Below, piece by piece: positions 1-7,504 of a stretch of 17,495 nt of DNA. The position numbers were made by a program, and so were the translations under genes. The stretch lies in NCBI GenBank assembly GCA_900545815.1, contig URAM01000034.1:1-17495 (forward strand), written 5' to 3'. This DNA is from an uncultured Eubacteriales bacterium (GTDB lineage Bacteria; Bacillota; Clostridia; Oscillospirales; Oscillospiraceae). The notes beneath the pieces are model-generated. The model was not told the DNA's origin and ran no database searches. It saw nothing but the letters and a program-made list of their open reading frames with translations. How positions within the stretch are numbered: position 1 is the first letter of the stretch; each line of letters opens with the position of its first letter.

Positions 1-84
1 GATTATTCAGTTGTTTTGACCTGCCCCGTTTTCCGCTGCCCTAAAAAACATTGATATTACTGGGTTTTTTCATGTTTTCTTATG

Positions 85-112
85 GCAACGCTCTTTGGAG
101 TGTCGCTTTTTT
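85..112 (+). terminator. Possible rho-independent terminator for a gene left of the window
   Basis: Nine-base arms GCAACGCTC (85-93) and GAGTGTCGC (98-106) pair with one G-T wobble and one mismatch around a TTTG loop, followed directly by six T. The orientation would end a plus-strand transcript entering from the left, convergent with the minus-strand permease gene whose stop is at 127. No clear terminator for the permease itself is visible in bases 1-126, and I see no gene there. Confidence 0.35.
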
Positions 113-126
113 GCGCTATTGTGTGT

Positions 127-1722
127 TTACAGATGAGAGAAAATTTCCGCCCCACGGGTTTTCAGCCACCGGTACAGAACCACACAGCCTATCACCATCG
201 CCAGAGCGAAAAGGGTCAGGTAGAGAGCCAGTCCCAGCCGCCAGGCGAAGGCCAGATAGAGTCCCGCCAACGCCACGCCGTAAGCCCAGCCGCCCAGCAG
301 GGCGATCATCACGGAAGCGCTCTGCTTGATGGGGGCCAGCTCGTTGGTCCAGGTCAGGTTGGGCAGCTTGACGCCCAGGAACAGCCCGAACAGGGCAGAG
401 AAGAGGACGTAGAGCATGGGCACCAGCACCAGCAGCACCCGTTCCACCGGGGAAACGGGGCAGAGGAACTGAACACAGACGCAGCAGAACAGCGCCGGGA
501 TGCCGGTCAGCAGCAGCTGCACGGACAGCTTGGCCTGGAGCACCTGCCAAGGGGGGATGGGCAGGGACTGCACCAGCCACAGATGCTTCGCCTCCAGGGA
601 GACGGAGGGAGTGGCCATGTCGTTCATAGCGGACAGCATACAGACCGCTGTACACAGCAGCACAGCGGTGCAGCCAGGGTGCTCGAAGATCAGTTCCAAC
701 GCATCCACGGCCACGCCGCCCTTCACCAGCAGGGCGATGCCGCCCACCGGCAGCAGCAGGGTGCCCATGCCGCAGTTGAGCATATAGTTGGCGCTGGAGA
801 GGAACCGCCCCAGCTCCTTGCCCAACAGGGCGCGGGAGACGCTCTGGCGCTGGACGGTCTTTTCCTTGTACTCCCGCCGAGCGGTCTTGCCGGTGGAGGT
901 GACGATGCCCAAAAAGCTCCGGGAGAGCACATACCACAGCAGGGCAAAGAGGACGGCCACTGCCGCAGTGAACACGGCGATAGCCACCCAGTCCCCCTCA
1001 GCGTACCGGCCGAACAGGTACAGGGAGTAGGCCGCGCCCTTCACCTTCATGCCGTAGACCAAGGCGTTGGTCACCAGGTCTTCGATCATAGATTGGGCTT
1101 TAAAGTAGAAGAAGTAGTAGGCCCCCAGAGCGACCAGGGCGATCAGTGCCGCCATGATGCTCTTGTTCTTCAGCTTCAGGCTGATCTTCGCCACCACCCA
1201 GCCCAGCACACAGGAGAGGATGAGGACGATGACGGAGAGGAGCAGCACAAAGAGCAGGGAGCCGATGATGACGGCTGGGGTCAGGGGTGCGGTGAGCCAG
1301 TAGACGATGACGGCGGGCAGGATGACCACCGCGGAGTACATCAGACCCATCAGGTAGACCCCCAACAGCCGGGAGACCATGATGGAGCGCACCGGGATGG
1401 GCATGGACAGGAGCAGGTCATTGTCCTTGGACAGATAAAGTCCGGAATAGGTGTTGAACACACTGCCAAAGGCCCCCAGTAGGATGGCCAGCAGCCCCAT
1501 GATGCAGAAGTACATCCAACCCATCTCTACGGACACGAAAGCGCCGCATATGACGTAGGAGAGCAGGGCGAACATCCCGCCCAGAATGCCCACCATGAGG
1601 AAAACGAAGAACAGAATGAAGAGGATGGTGGAGGCTTTGGAGCAGGGCTTATTTTTCTTGGCGTCGTAGAAATAGCTGCGGAATATCTCGCCAATTTGCT
1701 TTTTCAGCAGTGTTTTGACCAT
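127..1722 (-). CDS. ABC-2-like exporter permease (531 aa)
   Basis: Integral membrane protein predicted to form the membrane part of an ABC exporter with the ATPase encoded just upstream. About twelve hydrophobic segments are visible: residues roughly 30-55, 65-90, 120-140, 150-180 and 190-210 in the first half, then a charged cytoplasmic stretch around 270-300 (KTARREYKEKTVQRQS), then a second set of helices to the C-terminus. The motif LSMPIPVRSIMVSRLLG near residue 105 is typical of large Firmicutes ABC-2 permeases that act with YthP/EcsA-like ATPases. The start ATG overlaps the ATPase stop as TAATG, and a GGAGGGAG ribosome binding site lies just before it, so the two are translationally coupled. 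The substrate cannot be read from the sequence. The exporter type is well supported, the exact family less so. Confidence 0.85.
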   Translation of the reverse strand: MVKTLLKKQIGEIFRSYFYDAKKNKPCSKASTILFILFFVFLMVGILGGMFALLSYVICGAFVSVEMGWMYFCIMGLLAILLGAFGSVFNTYSGLYLSKDNDLLLSMPIPVRSIMVSRLLGVYLMGLMYSAVVILPAVIVYWLTAPLTPAVIIGSLLFVLLLSVIVLILSCVLGWVVAKISLKLKNKSIMAALIALVALGAYYFFYFKAQSMIEDLVTNALVYGMKVKGAAYSLYLFGRYAEGDWVAIAVFTAAVAVLFALLWYVLSRSFLGIVTSTGKTARREYKEKTVQRQSVSRALLGKELGRFLSSANYMLNCGMGTLLLPVGGIALLVKGGVAVDALELIFEHPGCTAVLLCTAVCMLSAMNDMATPSVSLEAKHLWLVQSLPIPPWQVLQAKLSVQLLLTGIPALFCCVCVQFLCPVSPVERVLLVLVPMLYVLFSALFGLFLGVKLPNLTWTNELAPIKQSASVMIALLGGWAYGVALAGLYLAFAWRLGLALYLTLFALAMVIGCVVLYRWLKTRGAEIFSHL

Positions 1723-2429
1723 TATTCTCCCTCCAGTTCCAGGAAAACATCCTCCAGACTGTCGTCACCCTTGACCTCCTCCATGGTGCCGGAGCGGATG
1801 AGCTTGCCGGCCTTGATGATGGCCACCTTGTCGCACAGCTTTTCCGCCACCTCCAGCACGTGGGTGGAGAAGAAGATGGCGCCGCCGGCGTCGCAGACCT
1901 CCCGCATCATGCCCTTGAGCAGGTGGGACGCCTTGGGATCCAGTCCTACGAAAGGTTCGTCCATAATGATGAGCTTTGGATCGTGGATCCAGGCGGAGAG
2001 GATGGCCAGCTTCTGCTTCATGCCGTGGGAATAGGCGGCGATGGGCTGAGCCAGGTCATCGGTCAGCTCGAACAGGTCGGCGTAGTTCCGGATGCGTTCC
2101 TGTCGGTCGCTGGCACTGACCCCGAAGATGTCGGCGATGAAGTTGAGATACTTGATGCCGGTCATGAAGTCGTACAGGTCGGGATTGTCCGGAATGTACG
2201 CCAGCTGCCGCTTGCAGGCCAGGGGATCTTTCTTTAGGGAGATACCGCCGATGGTGATCTCGCCTGCATCGAACTGCTGGATGCCCACCACTGATTTCAG
2301 TGTGGTGGTTTTGCCTGCGCCGTTGTGGCCAATGAAACCGTAGATTTCGCCTGGAGCGATCTCCAAGCTCAGGTCATCCACGGCCTTTTTCTCTCCAAAT
2401 GTCTTGGTCAGATGGGCGATCTTTAACAT
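1722..2429 (-). CDS. ABC transporter ATP-binding protein (235 aa), EcsA/YthP-like
   Basis: Cytoplasmic ATPase subunit that would power the permease encoded directly downstream. Walker A is GHNGAGKT (34-41), the signature is a degenerate YSHGMKQK (133-140) in place of LSGGQ, Walker B is LIIMDE (153-158), followed by the D-loop GLDP, and the H-loop histidine is H190 in STH. The Q-loop position reads YIPDNPDLYD (78-87), so the usual glutamine is absent; to my knowledge EcsA-like exporter ATPases also vary here. Length is normal for a single nucleotide-binding domain. The ATG at 2429 is preceded by GAGGAGG with a 7-base spacer. It is first in a two-gene operon with the permease. Substrate unknown; multidrug, peptide or protein-secretion-related roles all occur in this family. 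Confidence 0.92.
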   Translation of the reverse strand: MLKIAHLTKTFGEKKAVDDLSLEIAPGEIYGFIGHNGAGKTTTLKSVVGIQQFDAGEITIGGISLKKDPLACKRQLAYIPDNPDLYDFMTGIKYLNFIADIFGVSASDRQERIRNYADLFELTDDLAQPIAAYSHGMKQKLAILSAWIHDPKLIIMDEPFVGLDPKASHLLKGMMREVCDAGGAIFFSTHVLEVAEKLCDKVAIIKAGKLIRSGTMEEVKGDDSLEDVFLELEGE

Positions 2430-2663
2430 GATGCTGCCTCCTCACATAAAATCTTTATGGAATTTGCGAAAATAGGAACCCAAGGATTGGACGTGCCGAG
2501 CGCAAAGGAAAGTGGACGAGCGGCGTTTTCAAAACAAAGGGGAGAGACACCAGAAAACGTCTTTTATAGGGGGATCAGGATGTTTCTTCTTGGGAACGCT
2601 TTCCTCCGATCCTTCGGTACGGTCTTATTCTATCACGCAAGAAACAGCGAAACCATAAAGGAA
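2430..2663. other. Intergenic leader upstream of the ABC operon
   Basis: No gene is supported here; a 77-codon open frame on the plus strand has no ribosome binding site or recognisable sequence. On the minus strand there is a TAGAAT-like -10 element (plus coordinates 2627-2632), but no convincing -35 element 17 bases upstream. If it drives the ABC operon, the 5' leader would be about 190 bases long. I found no riboswitch structure that I recognise. Confidence 0.3.
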
Positions 2664-2706
2664 CCATTAAAAAACGATGAAACGGCATGACCAAAGTCAT
2701 GCCGTT
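2664..2706 (-). terminator. Probable terminator of the alcohol dehydrogenase/DUF5685/J-domain operon
   Basis: A perfect 11-bp stem, AACGGCATGAC (2681-2691) and GTCATGCCGTT (2696-2706), closes a four-base loop. Read on the minus strand it is followed after about seven bases by a run of six T (CGTTTTTTAATGG). It lies 21 bases beyond the stop codon of the J-domain gene. The displaced T-run makes it an imperfect intrinsic terminator, but its placement fits. Confidence 0.6.
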
Positions 2707-2726
2707 GGTGTGTTTGAAAGAAAAGG

Positions 2727-3458
2727 TCATCGGAACCCGTACCCGCCATAGCCGCCGTACCCACCGCTGCAACAGAGACTGTTGCACAGGACGTTGAGCA
2801 GGCACATGGATAGGCACCAGTTGCCGGGATTGCTGCAGGCGCAGAAGTCGGCACCGCCGTTGTTCTGATAGAATTGGCTGCCGCTCTGCATCCGCAGCAG
2901 AGCCTGCCGATACTCGTAGTTGCTGGGATCCATCCGCACTGCCTGCTGCAAGTGCTGGAGGGCTAAAATTTTGTTGCCCAGGCCGGAGTTGGTCAGGCCG
3001 CTGAGGTAGTACCACCGAGCGTTGCGCTCTCGGACGTTCATCCGGTTGAGCAGATCCAGCGCCTGCTGGTATTCTCCGGTGACGATGAAGTGCCACGCCG
3101 CCTGGAACTCACTGGAGTCCTGGGAGGTGTCGTACTGCCGCTGCTGCTGGCTGCCGAAGTCGAAGCCAAAGCCAAACCCGTCAAAGCCGAAGCCGCTGAA
3201 GGGGTTGTCCTGGGCACCGCCTGCGCCGGTGCCGCCGCTGTAGCTGCCATAGCTGCCGGGGCGAGCCTGCTGGTAGCGCTGGGGGTTGTTGATTTGGTCG
3301 TAGGCGGCGTTGATCTCATTCATCTTCCGAGCGGCCTCCGGATCATTGGGATGGAGGTCGGGGTGGTATTTCTTCGCCAGGGCGCGGTATGCTTTTTTGA
3401 TTTCGTCAGGGCTGGCATCGGGTGATACGCCGAGAACCTGATAGGGATCGTCAATCAT
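2727..3458 (-). CDS. J-domain protein with TPR-like helices and Cys/Gly-rich tail (243 aa)
   Basis: Co-chaperone-like protein expected to stimulate an Hsp70 (DnaK). The N-terminal J domain covers about residues 4-65 with the diagnostic HPD tripeptide at 32-34. A G/F/Y-rich linker follows (about 68-105, with GFGFDGFGFGFDFG). Residues about 117-190 look like two TPR-type helix pairs (AWHFIVTGEYQQALDLLNRM and a KILALQHLQQAVRMDP repeat). The C-terminus has seven cysteines in about 25 residues and ends in GGYGGYGGYGFR. It lacks the zinc-finger and C-terminal substrate domains of true DnaJ, so it is not dnaJ itself. The start ATG lies inside the end of the DUF5685 gene (8-base overlap), with GGAGG 10 bases upstream. 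It is last in a three-gene operon. Client unknown. Confidence 0.88.
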   Translation of the reverse strand: MIDDPYQVLGVSPDASPDEIKKAYRALAKKYHPDLHPNDPEAARKMNEINAAYDQINNPQRYQQARPGSYGSYSGGTGAGGAQDNPFSGFGFDGFGFGFDFGSQQQRQYDTSQDSSEFQAAWHFIVTGEYQQALDLLNRMNVRERNARWYYLSGLTNSGLGNKILALQHLQQAVRMDPSNYEYRQALLRMQSGSQFYQNNGGADFCACSNPGNWCLSMCLLNVLCNSLCCSGGYGGYGGYGFR

Positions 3459-4296
3459 TGGGGTCGTTCCTCCGGTTGGGTTGATTCCGTTGTTTGGCGC
3501 TGATCCATTTCGTCCAGACGCCAGAGTAGAGAATGTTGCGCAATAAGTCTAAATCCTGCTCCAAAGGCAGGCGCTCAAAGGCCAGGGCGCAGTCGCCGAT
3601 GAGCATGGTCAGGGTCTGTTCGCCGTCAAAGGAGCCATTGACCCGTTCAAATTCCGTGATGGGGTTGTAGCGCTTGTGGTGCTCGTCACTGCGTTGGTCT
3701 AAACAGGCGTCCATCACATAGATGAACCGCCCCAGCGTGTTCCCTAGCTGTGCCAGGGTCGCCTGCCAGCGATCTTTCTCCGGGGTGAACAGCGCCGCCA
3801 TCAGCTGCCCGAACAGCCCAGAAACGGCGTCCAGGTCAGCACTTTTGGCCTGTTCCAGCTCCCCCAGCGCCGCCAAGGTCTCTGCCATCACAGCGCACTG
3901 CCGGGGCCAGCGTTCTTGGATCGCCCCAAAGGACTTGGCCAAACTTTTGGCGTACAGCAGCTTGGGCACACTGTGGTCATCCTGCCAGTCGTCCAGGCAG
4001 TTGTAGTAGGCCAGGGCTACATTTAAATCCGCCGCATATTCCGTATACTTACTCACTCGGTGGAGCTGCTTGTGCATCGGATGCACCAGACATCGGGACG
4101 CACCAGCGTCCACATGAGGTTCGTACAGCGAGTCCAGCAACAGCACCAGAAAGGTCATGTCGTAGGTCAGGGAGAGCCGACTGTGCTGCCCGTGCCGCTG
4201 GCCAATGGCACGGCACAGCCCGCAGTAGCACTCCCGATACCGAGCCACCTGTACTTGGGTCAAGTTGCTCCGGTCTGCTACTACATAGCCGAACAT
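3451..4296 (-). CDS. DUF5685 family protein (281 aa)
   Basis: The N-terminus (MFGYVVADRSNL, then YRECYCGLCRAIGQ) matches what I know of DUF5685, a Firmicutes family of unknown function. Visible features are the cysteine pair C25/C28 in CGLC, a second C69-x2-H72-P motif, an Asp-rich helix DDWQDD (102-107), and a second acidic patch MDACLDQRSDEHHKRYNP in the C-terminal half, a position that in relatives often carries a DxxDD-type motif. The protein is helical, with no signal peptide. The start has no ribosome binding site of its own but overlaps the dehydrogenase stop as TGATG, which implies translational coupling. The next gene encodes a J-domain protein, and the tight pairing suggests a shared role. 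The paired Cys/His and Asp motifs suggest metal binding, which is inference only. Confidence 0.85.
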   Translation of the reverse strand: MFGYVVADRSNLTQVQVARYRECYCGLCRAIGQRHGQHSRLSLTYDMTFLVLLLDSLYEPHVDAGASRCLVHPMHKQLHRVSKYTEYAADLNVALAYYNCLDDWQDDHSVPKLLYAKSLAKSFGAIQERWPRQCAVMAETLAALGELEQAKSADLDAVSGLFGQLMAALFTPEKDRWQATLAQLGNTLGRFIYVMDACLDQRSDEHHKRYNPITEFERVNGSFDGEQTLTMLIGDCALAFERLPLEQDLDLLRNILYSGVWTKWISAKQRNQPNRRNDPND

Positions 4297-5474
4297 CAGA
4301 CGTTGGCCAGCCGGTAGATGGCCAGCAGATCTGTCTCATTCAGCGGCCGGAAGGTGCCTACGGTACGGGTGCCTTCGTAGGAGCACAGATGCGCCATCCG
4401 CCGCAGAGTCCCCTCCGTCTGGATGCCCACGCACTGTCCCAGACTGGTGGGCAATCCCCAGGACTGCCACAGCTTGCCAAATTGAGTGATGGTCTCTCGT
4501 GCCGCCGCAGCATCCTCGCTGAGGGTGACCCCCAGCACCTGCCGTCCCAGTCGGGCGAACCGAGCCGGATCGGTCTGGCAGACGTACCGTGCCCAGTGAC
4601 ACCACATGGCAGTGAGGCTGGCGCCGTGAGCCAGGTCGAACACAGCACTGACCGTGTGCCCCAGCTGATGAACGGAAAAGTCCTTGCCCCGCCCCAGACC
4701 GGTCAGGTCGTTGTGGGACAGGCTGCCGCACCACATCAGCTCGCTCCGTGCCTGGTAGTTGTCCGGCTGTTTCAGCGCTTTGGGGGCGTTGGAGATCACC
4801 GTGCGCAGAAGGGCTTCTGCAATGCCGTCGGTGATCTCGTTGGCACCGGCGTTGACGCCAAAATAGCGCTCCATGGTGTGCAGCATCATATCCGCTGCCC
4901 CACAGGCAGTCTGGTAGGCGGGGAGGGTGTAGGTGAGGGTGGGGTCCAGGATGGCAAAAGCGGGACGGTTGAAGGGGGTGTTGCAGCCCCGCTTGCTGTC
5001 AGTAGCCTCGTCAGTCAAAACCGCCGAGTCGCTGGTCTCGCTGCCCGCTGCGGCGATGGTGAGCACGCTGCCTACAGGCAGGGCGCCGGTGATGGGGCGC
5101 ACCTTGCAAAAGTAGTCCCAGATGGAACCGCCGCAGGCCAGGCCGATGGCCACCGCCTTGCAGGTGTCCAGCACGCTGGCGCCGCCTACCCCCAGCAGGA
5201 AGTCGATGCCCTTGCCGGCATAGGCGTCCGCCAGCGCCTGGGCTTTGGCCAGGCGGGGGTTGGGCTGGATGCCGCCCTCTACACAGTAGGGGATCTTCTG
5301 CCCGTCTAAAGCGGCCAGTACCTTATCCAAGACGCCGTTCCGCTGGACGCTGCCTGTGCCGTAGAGCACCAGCACCCGGCTGCCGCCTGCCGCCTTGACC
5401 GCCTCGCCCGTCTGGGCGATGGTGTCCGAGCCAAACAGGATCCGTGTGGGCAGATGAAATTGAAATGCGTTCAT
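4296..5474 (-). CDS. Iron-containing alcohol dehydrogenase, BDH/YqhD-like (392 aa)
   Basis: Group III (iron-type) dehydrogenase that would reduce aldehydes to alcohols, or the reverse, with NAD(P)H in the cytoplasm; butanol dehydrogenases and YqhD are the closest types I recognise. The N-terminal Rossmann-like domain has YGTGSVQRNGVLD (38-50), where the family usually has GGGS, and GVGGASVLD (95-103). The metal ligands expected for the family are all present: D195 and H199 in AADMMLH, H269 in SVHQLGH, and H283 in DLAHGASL, with spacing as in YqhD. Full length. The ATG at 5474 follows AAGGTGG with a 7-base spacer. It is first in an operon with DUF5685 and the J-domain gene; no metabolic link between them is obvious. 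Substrate preference cannot be read from the sequence. Confidence 0.92.
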   Translation of the reverse strand: MNAFQFHLPTRILFGSDTIAQTGEAVKAAGGSRVLVLYGTGSVQRNGVLDKVLAALDGQKIPYCVEGGIQPNPRLAKAQALADAYAGKGIDFLLGVGGASVLDTCKAVAIGLACGGSIWDYFCKVRPITGALPVGSVLTIAAAGSETSDSAVLTDEATDSKRGCNTPFNRPAFAILDPTLTYTLPAYQTACGAADMMLHTMERYFGVNAGANEITDGIAEALLRTVISNAPKALKQPDNYQARSELMWCGSLSHNDLTGLGRGKDFSVHQLGHTVSAVFDLAHGASLTAMWCHWARYVCQTDPARFARLGRQVLGVTLSEDAAAARETITQFGKLWQSWGLPTSLGQCVGIQTEGTLRRMAHLCSYEGTRTVGTFRPLNETDLLAIYRLANV

Positions 5475-5500
5475 GGAGATACCACCTTTCGAGCAAAATC

Positions 5501-5554
5501 CTCTGTTTCAGAGTCGATGTTCTCAGTATACCGCCGAGCGGAAGAAAAAAGCAA
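5501..5554 (-). promoter_or_regulatory. Promoter and leader palindrome of the alcohol dehydrogenase operon
   Basis: On the minus strand TTGCTT (plus coordinates 5549-5554) and TATACT (5525-5530) are separated by 18 bases, a plausible sigma-A promoter. Downstream in the leader is a perfect short palindrome, CTCTG-TTT-CAGAG (5501-5513), which could be an operator. It diverges from the argS promoter. Confidence 0.55.
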
Positions 5555-5612
5555 GAGGCAACTGTAAATGTTCCGTAAATTCGTATTTTCCCCCAGAAAA
5601 AGTTCCAGCGGT

Positions 5613-5652
5613 TTGACACCGTTCCGCCCATAGGATATAATAACTAATTAGT
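5613..5652 (+). promoter_or_regulatory. Sigma-A promoter of argS with palindrome at the start site
   Basis: TTGACA (5613-5618) and TATAAT (5636-5641) are exact consensus elements with the optimal 17-base spacer. A perfect 10-bp palindrome, ACTAATTAGT (5643-5652), sits exactly where transcription should begin. The leader to the ATG is only about 60 bases, too short for a T-box, so any regulation would have to be by DNA binding rather than tRNA sensing. Confidence 0.85.
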
Positions 5653-5707
5653 ATGCCAGAATGAGAAATCTCCTGCACCTGTTGCAGTGGAAGGGAACGA
5701 GAATATT

Positions 5708-7480
5708 ATGAAAAAAGTATTAGATCAGATCACCGCCGCCGTATCCGAAGCCTTTGCGCGCGCCGGCTTCGACCCCAAGCTGGGCAAATGTACCGTGTCC
5801 AACCGGCCTGACCTGTGCCAGTACCAGTGCAATGGCGCTATGGCCGGAGCCAAGCTCTATCATAAAGCCCCCTTTATGATCGCCCAGCAGGTGGTGGATG
5901 TGCTGGCGTCCAATGAGATGTTCTCCAAGGTGGAGATGGTGCGCCCCGGCTTTATCAATCTGGATCTGAATCCGGACTTTTTGGGCAAGCTGCTCAACGA
6001 GCTGGAACAGGATCCGGACTGCGGCGTGGAAAAGGCGGAGCACCCCCTGTCCATCGTGGTGGACTACGGCGGCCCCAACGTGGCAAAGCCCCTTCATGTG
6101 GGTCACCTGCGTCCAGCCATCATCGGCGAAGCGGTCAAGCGCATCGCCCGGTTCATGGGGCATAATGTCATCGGCGACCCCCATTTGGGGGACTGGGGCC
6201 TTCAAATTGGCCTCATCATTGTGGAGCTGAAGCGCCGCCAGCCCGACCTGCCTTACTTTGACGCCAACATCACCGATGGCTATCCGGAGGAGCCCCCCTT
6301 CACCATCACCGACCTGGAAGAAATCTATCCCTTCGCCTCCAAGGTTTCCAAGGAGGACGCCGCTTATAAGGAAGAAGCCCGTCAGGCCACCTACGAACTC
6401 CAGCAGGGTCGCCCCGGCTATCGTGCCCTGTGGAAGCATATCCTGAACGTGTCCGTCAACGACCTGAAGGAGAACTACAAGAAGCTGGACGTGGACTTTG
6501 ACATCTGGATGGGCGAGAGCGACTGTCAGGATCTCATCGCCCCCATGGTGGAGCAGATGAAGGCAGATGGGCACGCCTATATCAGCGACGGCGCCCTGGT
6601 GGTGGACGTCCAAGAGGAGAGTGACACGCGGGAAGTGCCGCCCTGCATGGTGCTGAAATCTGACGGCGCCGCCCAGTACGAGACCACCGACCTTGCCACC
6701 ATCGTCCAGCGGAAGGCGGACTTCGACCCCGACCGCATCATCTATGTGGTGGACAAGCGGCAGGAGCTGCATTTCGTGCGGGTGTTCCGCTGCGCCTATA
6801 AGACCGGCCTCATCGACAAGAATAAGTGCAGCCTGGAATTTGTGGGCTTCGGTACCATGAACGGCAAGGACGGCAAGCCCTTCAAGACCCGTGACGGCGG
6901 TGTTATGCGGCTGGAATACTTGCTGGGCAGCGTCAGCGATGCCATCTATCAAAAAGTAGAGAGCAATGGCGGCAACCTGACCGAAGCCGAGATGCGGGAC
7001 ATTGCGGATAAAGTGGGTCTGGCGGCCATCAAGTACGGCGACCTGTCCAACCAGCCCTACAAGGACTACATTTTCGACATCGACCGCTTCACCGCCTTTG
7101 AAGGCAACACCGGCCCCTATATCATGTACTCTATGGTGCGCATCAAGTCCATCCTGACCCGATTCCAGGCAGCCCATCCTGACGCAAAGCTGGGCACCAT
7201 CCTGCCGCCGGAGAGCAAGAAGGAAACTGACCTGGCACTGACTCTGTGCCGCTTCAACGAGGCGGTTGAGGAAGCCTACGCCCAGAACGCCCCCAACCGT
7301 CTCTGCCACTATATCTACGACCTGGCCAACTGCCTGAACCAGTTCTACGGCGAACACAACATCATGAAGGAACCGGACGCCGCCAAGCAGGCCGGCTACG
7401 TCACCCTCATCCGCCTGGTGCTGCGGGTGTTGGAGACTTCCATCCATCTGTTGGGCTTCACCGCTCCGGATCGGATGTAA
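5708..7480 (+). CDS. argS: Arginyl-tRNA synthetase (590 aa)
   Basis: Class I aminoacyl-tRNA synthetase that charges tRNA-Arg. The class I HIGH motif appears as HVGH (130-133) in the family-typical context GGPNVAKPLHVGHLRPAIIG, followed by GDPHLGDWGLQIG. The N-terminal tRNA-D-loop recognition domain covers about 1-110. The GFGTMNGKDGKPFKTRDGG stretch takes the place of the KMSKS loop, as is common in ArgRS, and the C-terminal anticodon-binding (DALR-type) domain starts near the NTGPYIMYSMVRIKSIL segment. I chose the ATG at 5708 (MKKVLDQ); a GTG at 5687 in the same frame adds seven residues that do not look like the family. The ribosome binding site (GGAAGGG) is rather distant. The amidase gene follows 24 bases later. 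Confidence 0.97.
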   Translation: MKKVLDQITAAVSEAFARAGFDPKLGKCTVSNRPDLCQYQCNGAMAGAKLYHKAPFMIAQQVVDVLASNEMFSKVEMVRPGFINLDLNPDFLGKLLNELEQDPDCGVEKAEHPLSIVVDYGGPNVAKPLHVGHLRPAIIGEAVKRIARFMGHNVIGDPHLGDWGLQIGLIIVELKRRQPDLPYFDANITDGYPEEPPFTITDLEEIYPFASKVSKEDAAYKEEARQATYELQQGRPGYRALWKHILNVSVNDLKENYKKLDVDFDIWMGESDCQDLIAPMVEQMKADGHAYISDGALVVDVQEESDTREVPPCMVLKSDGAAQYETTDLATIVQRKADFDPDRIIYVVDKRQELHFVRVFRCAYKTGLIDKNKCSLEFVGFGTMNGKDGKPFKTRDGGVMRLEYLLGSVSDAIYQKVESNGGNLTEAEMRDIADKVGLAAIKYGDLSNQPYKDYIFDIDRFTAFEGNTGPYIMYSMVRIKSILTRFQAAHPDAKLGTILPPESKKETDLALTLCRFNEAVEEAYAQNAPNRLCHYIYDLANCLNQFYGEHNIMKEPDAAKQAGYVTLIRLVLRVLETSIHLLGFTAPDRM

Positions 7481-7504
7481 ACAAGGCAGAAGGAATCCAA
7501 TCGC

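Noticed and set aside
82..1482. 466-codon open frame on the plus strand across the ABC permease
   Set aside because: Gln/His/Gly-rich composition typical of a shadow frame; the minus strand encodes a clear membrane protein coupled to the ATPase.
2457..2690. 77-codon open frame between the J-domain and ATPase genes
   Set aside because: No ribosome binding site or recognisable sequence, and it runs through the terminator hairpin at 2681-2706.
5641..5707. T-box riboswitch before argS
   Set aside because: The leader is only about 60 bases with one short hairpin (CTGCA/TGCAG) and no T-box sequence or terminator; far too short.
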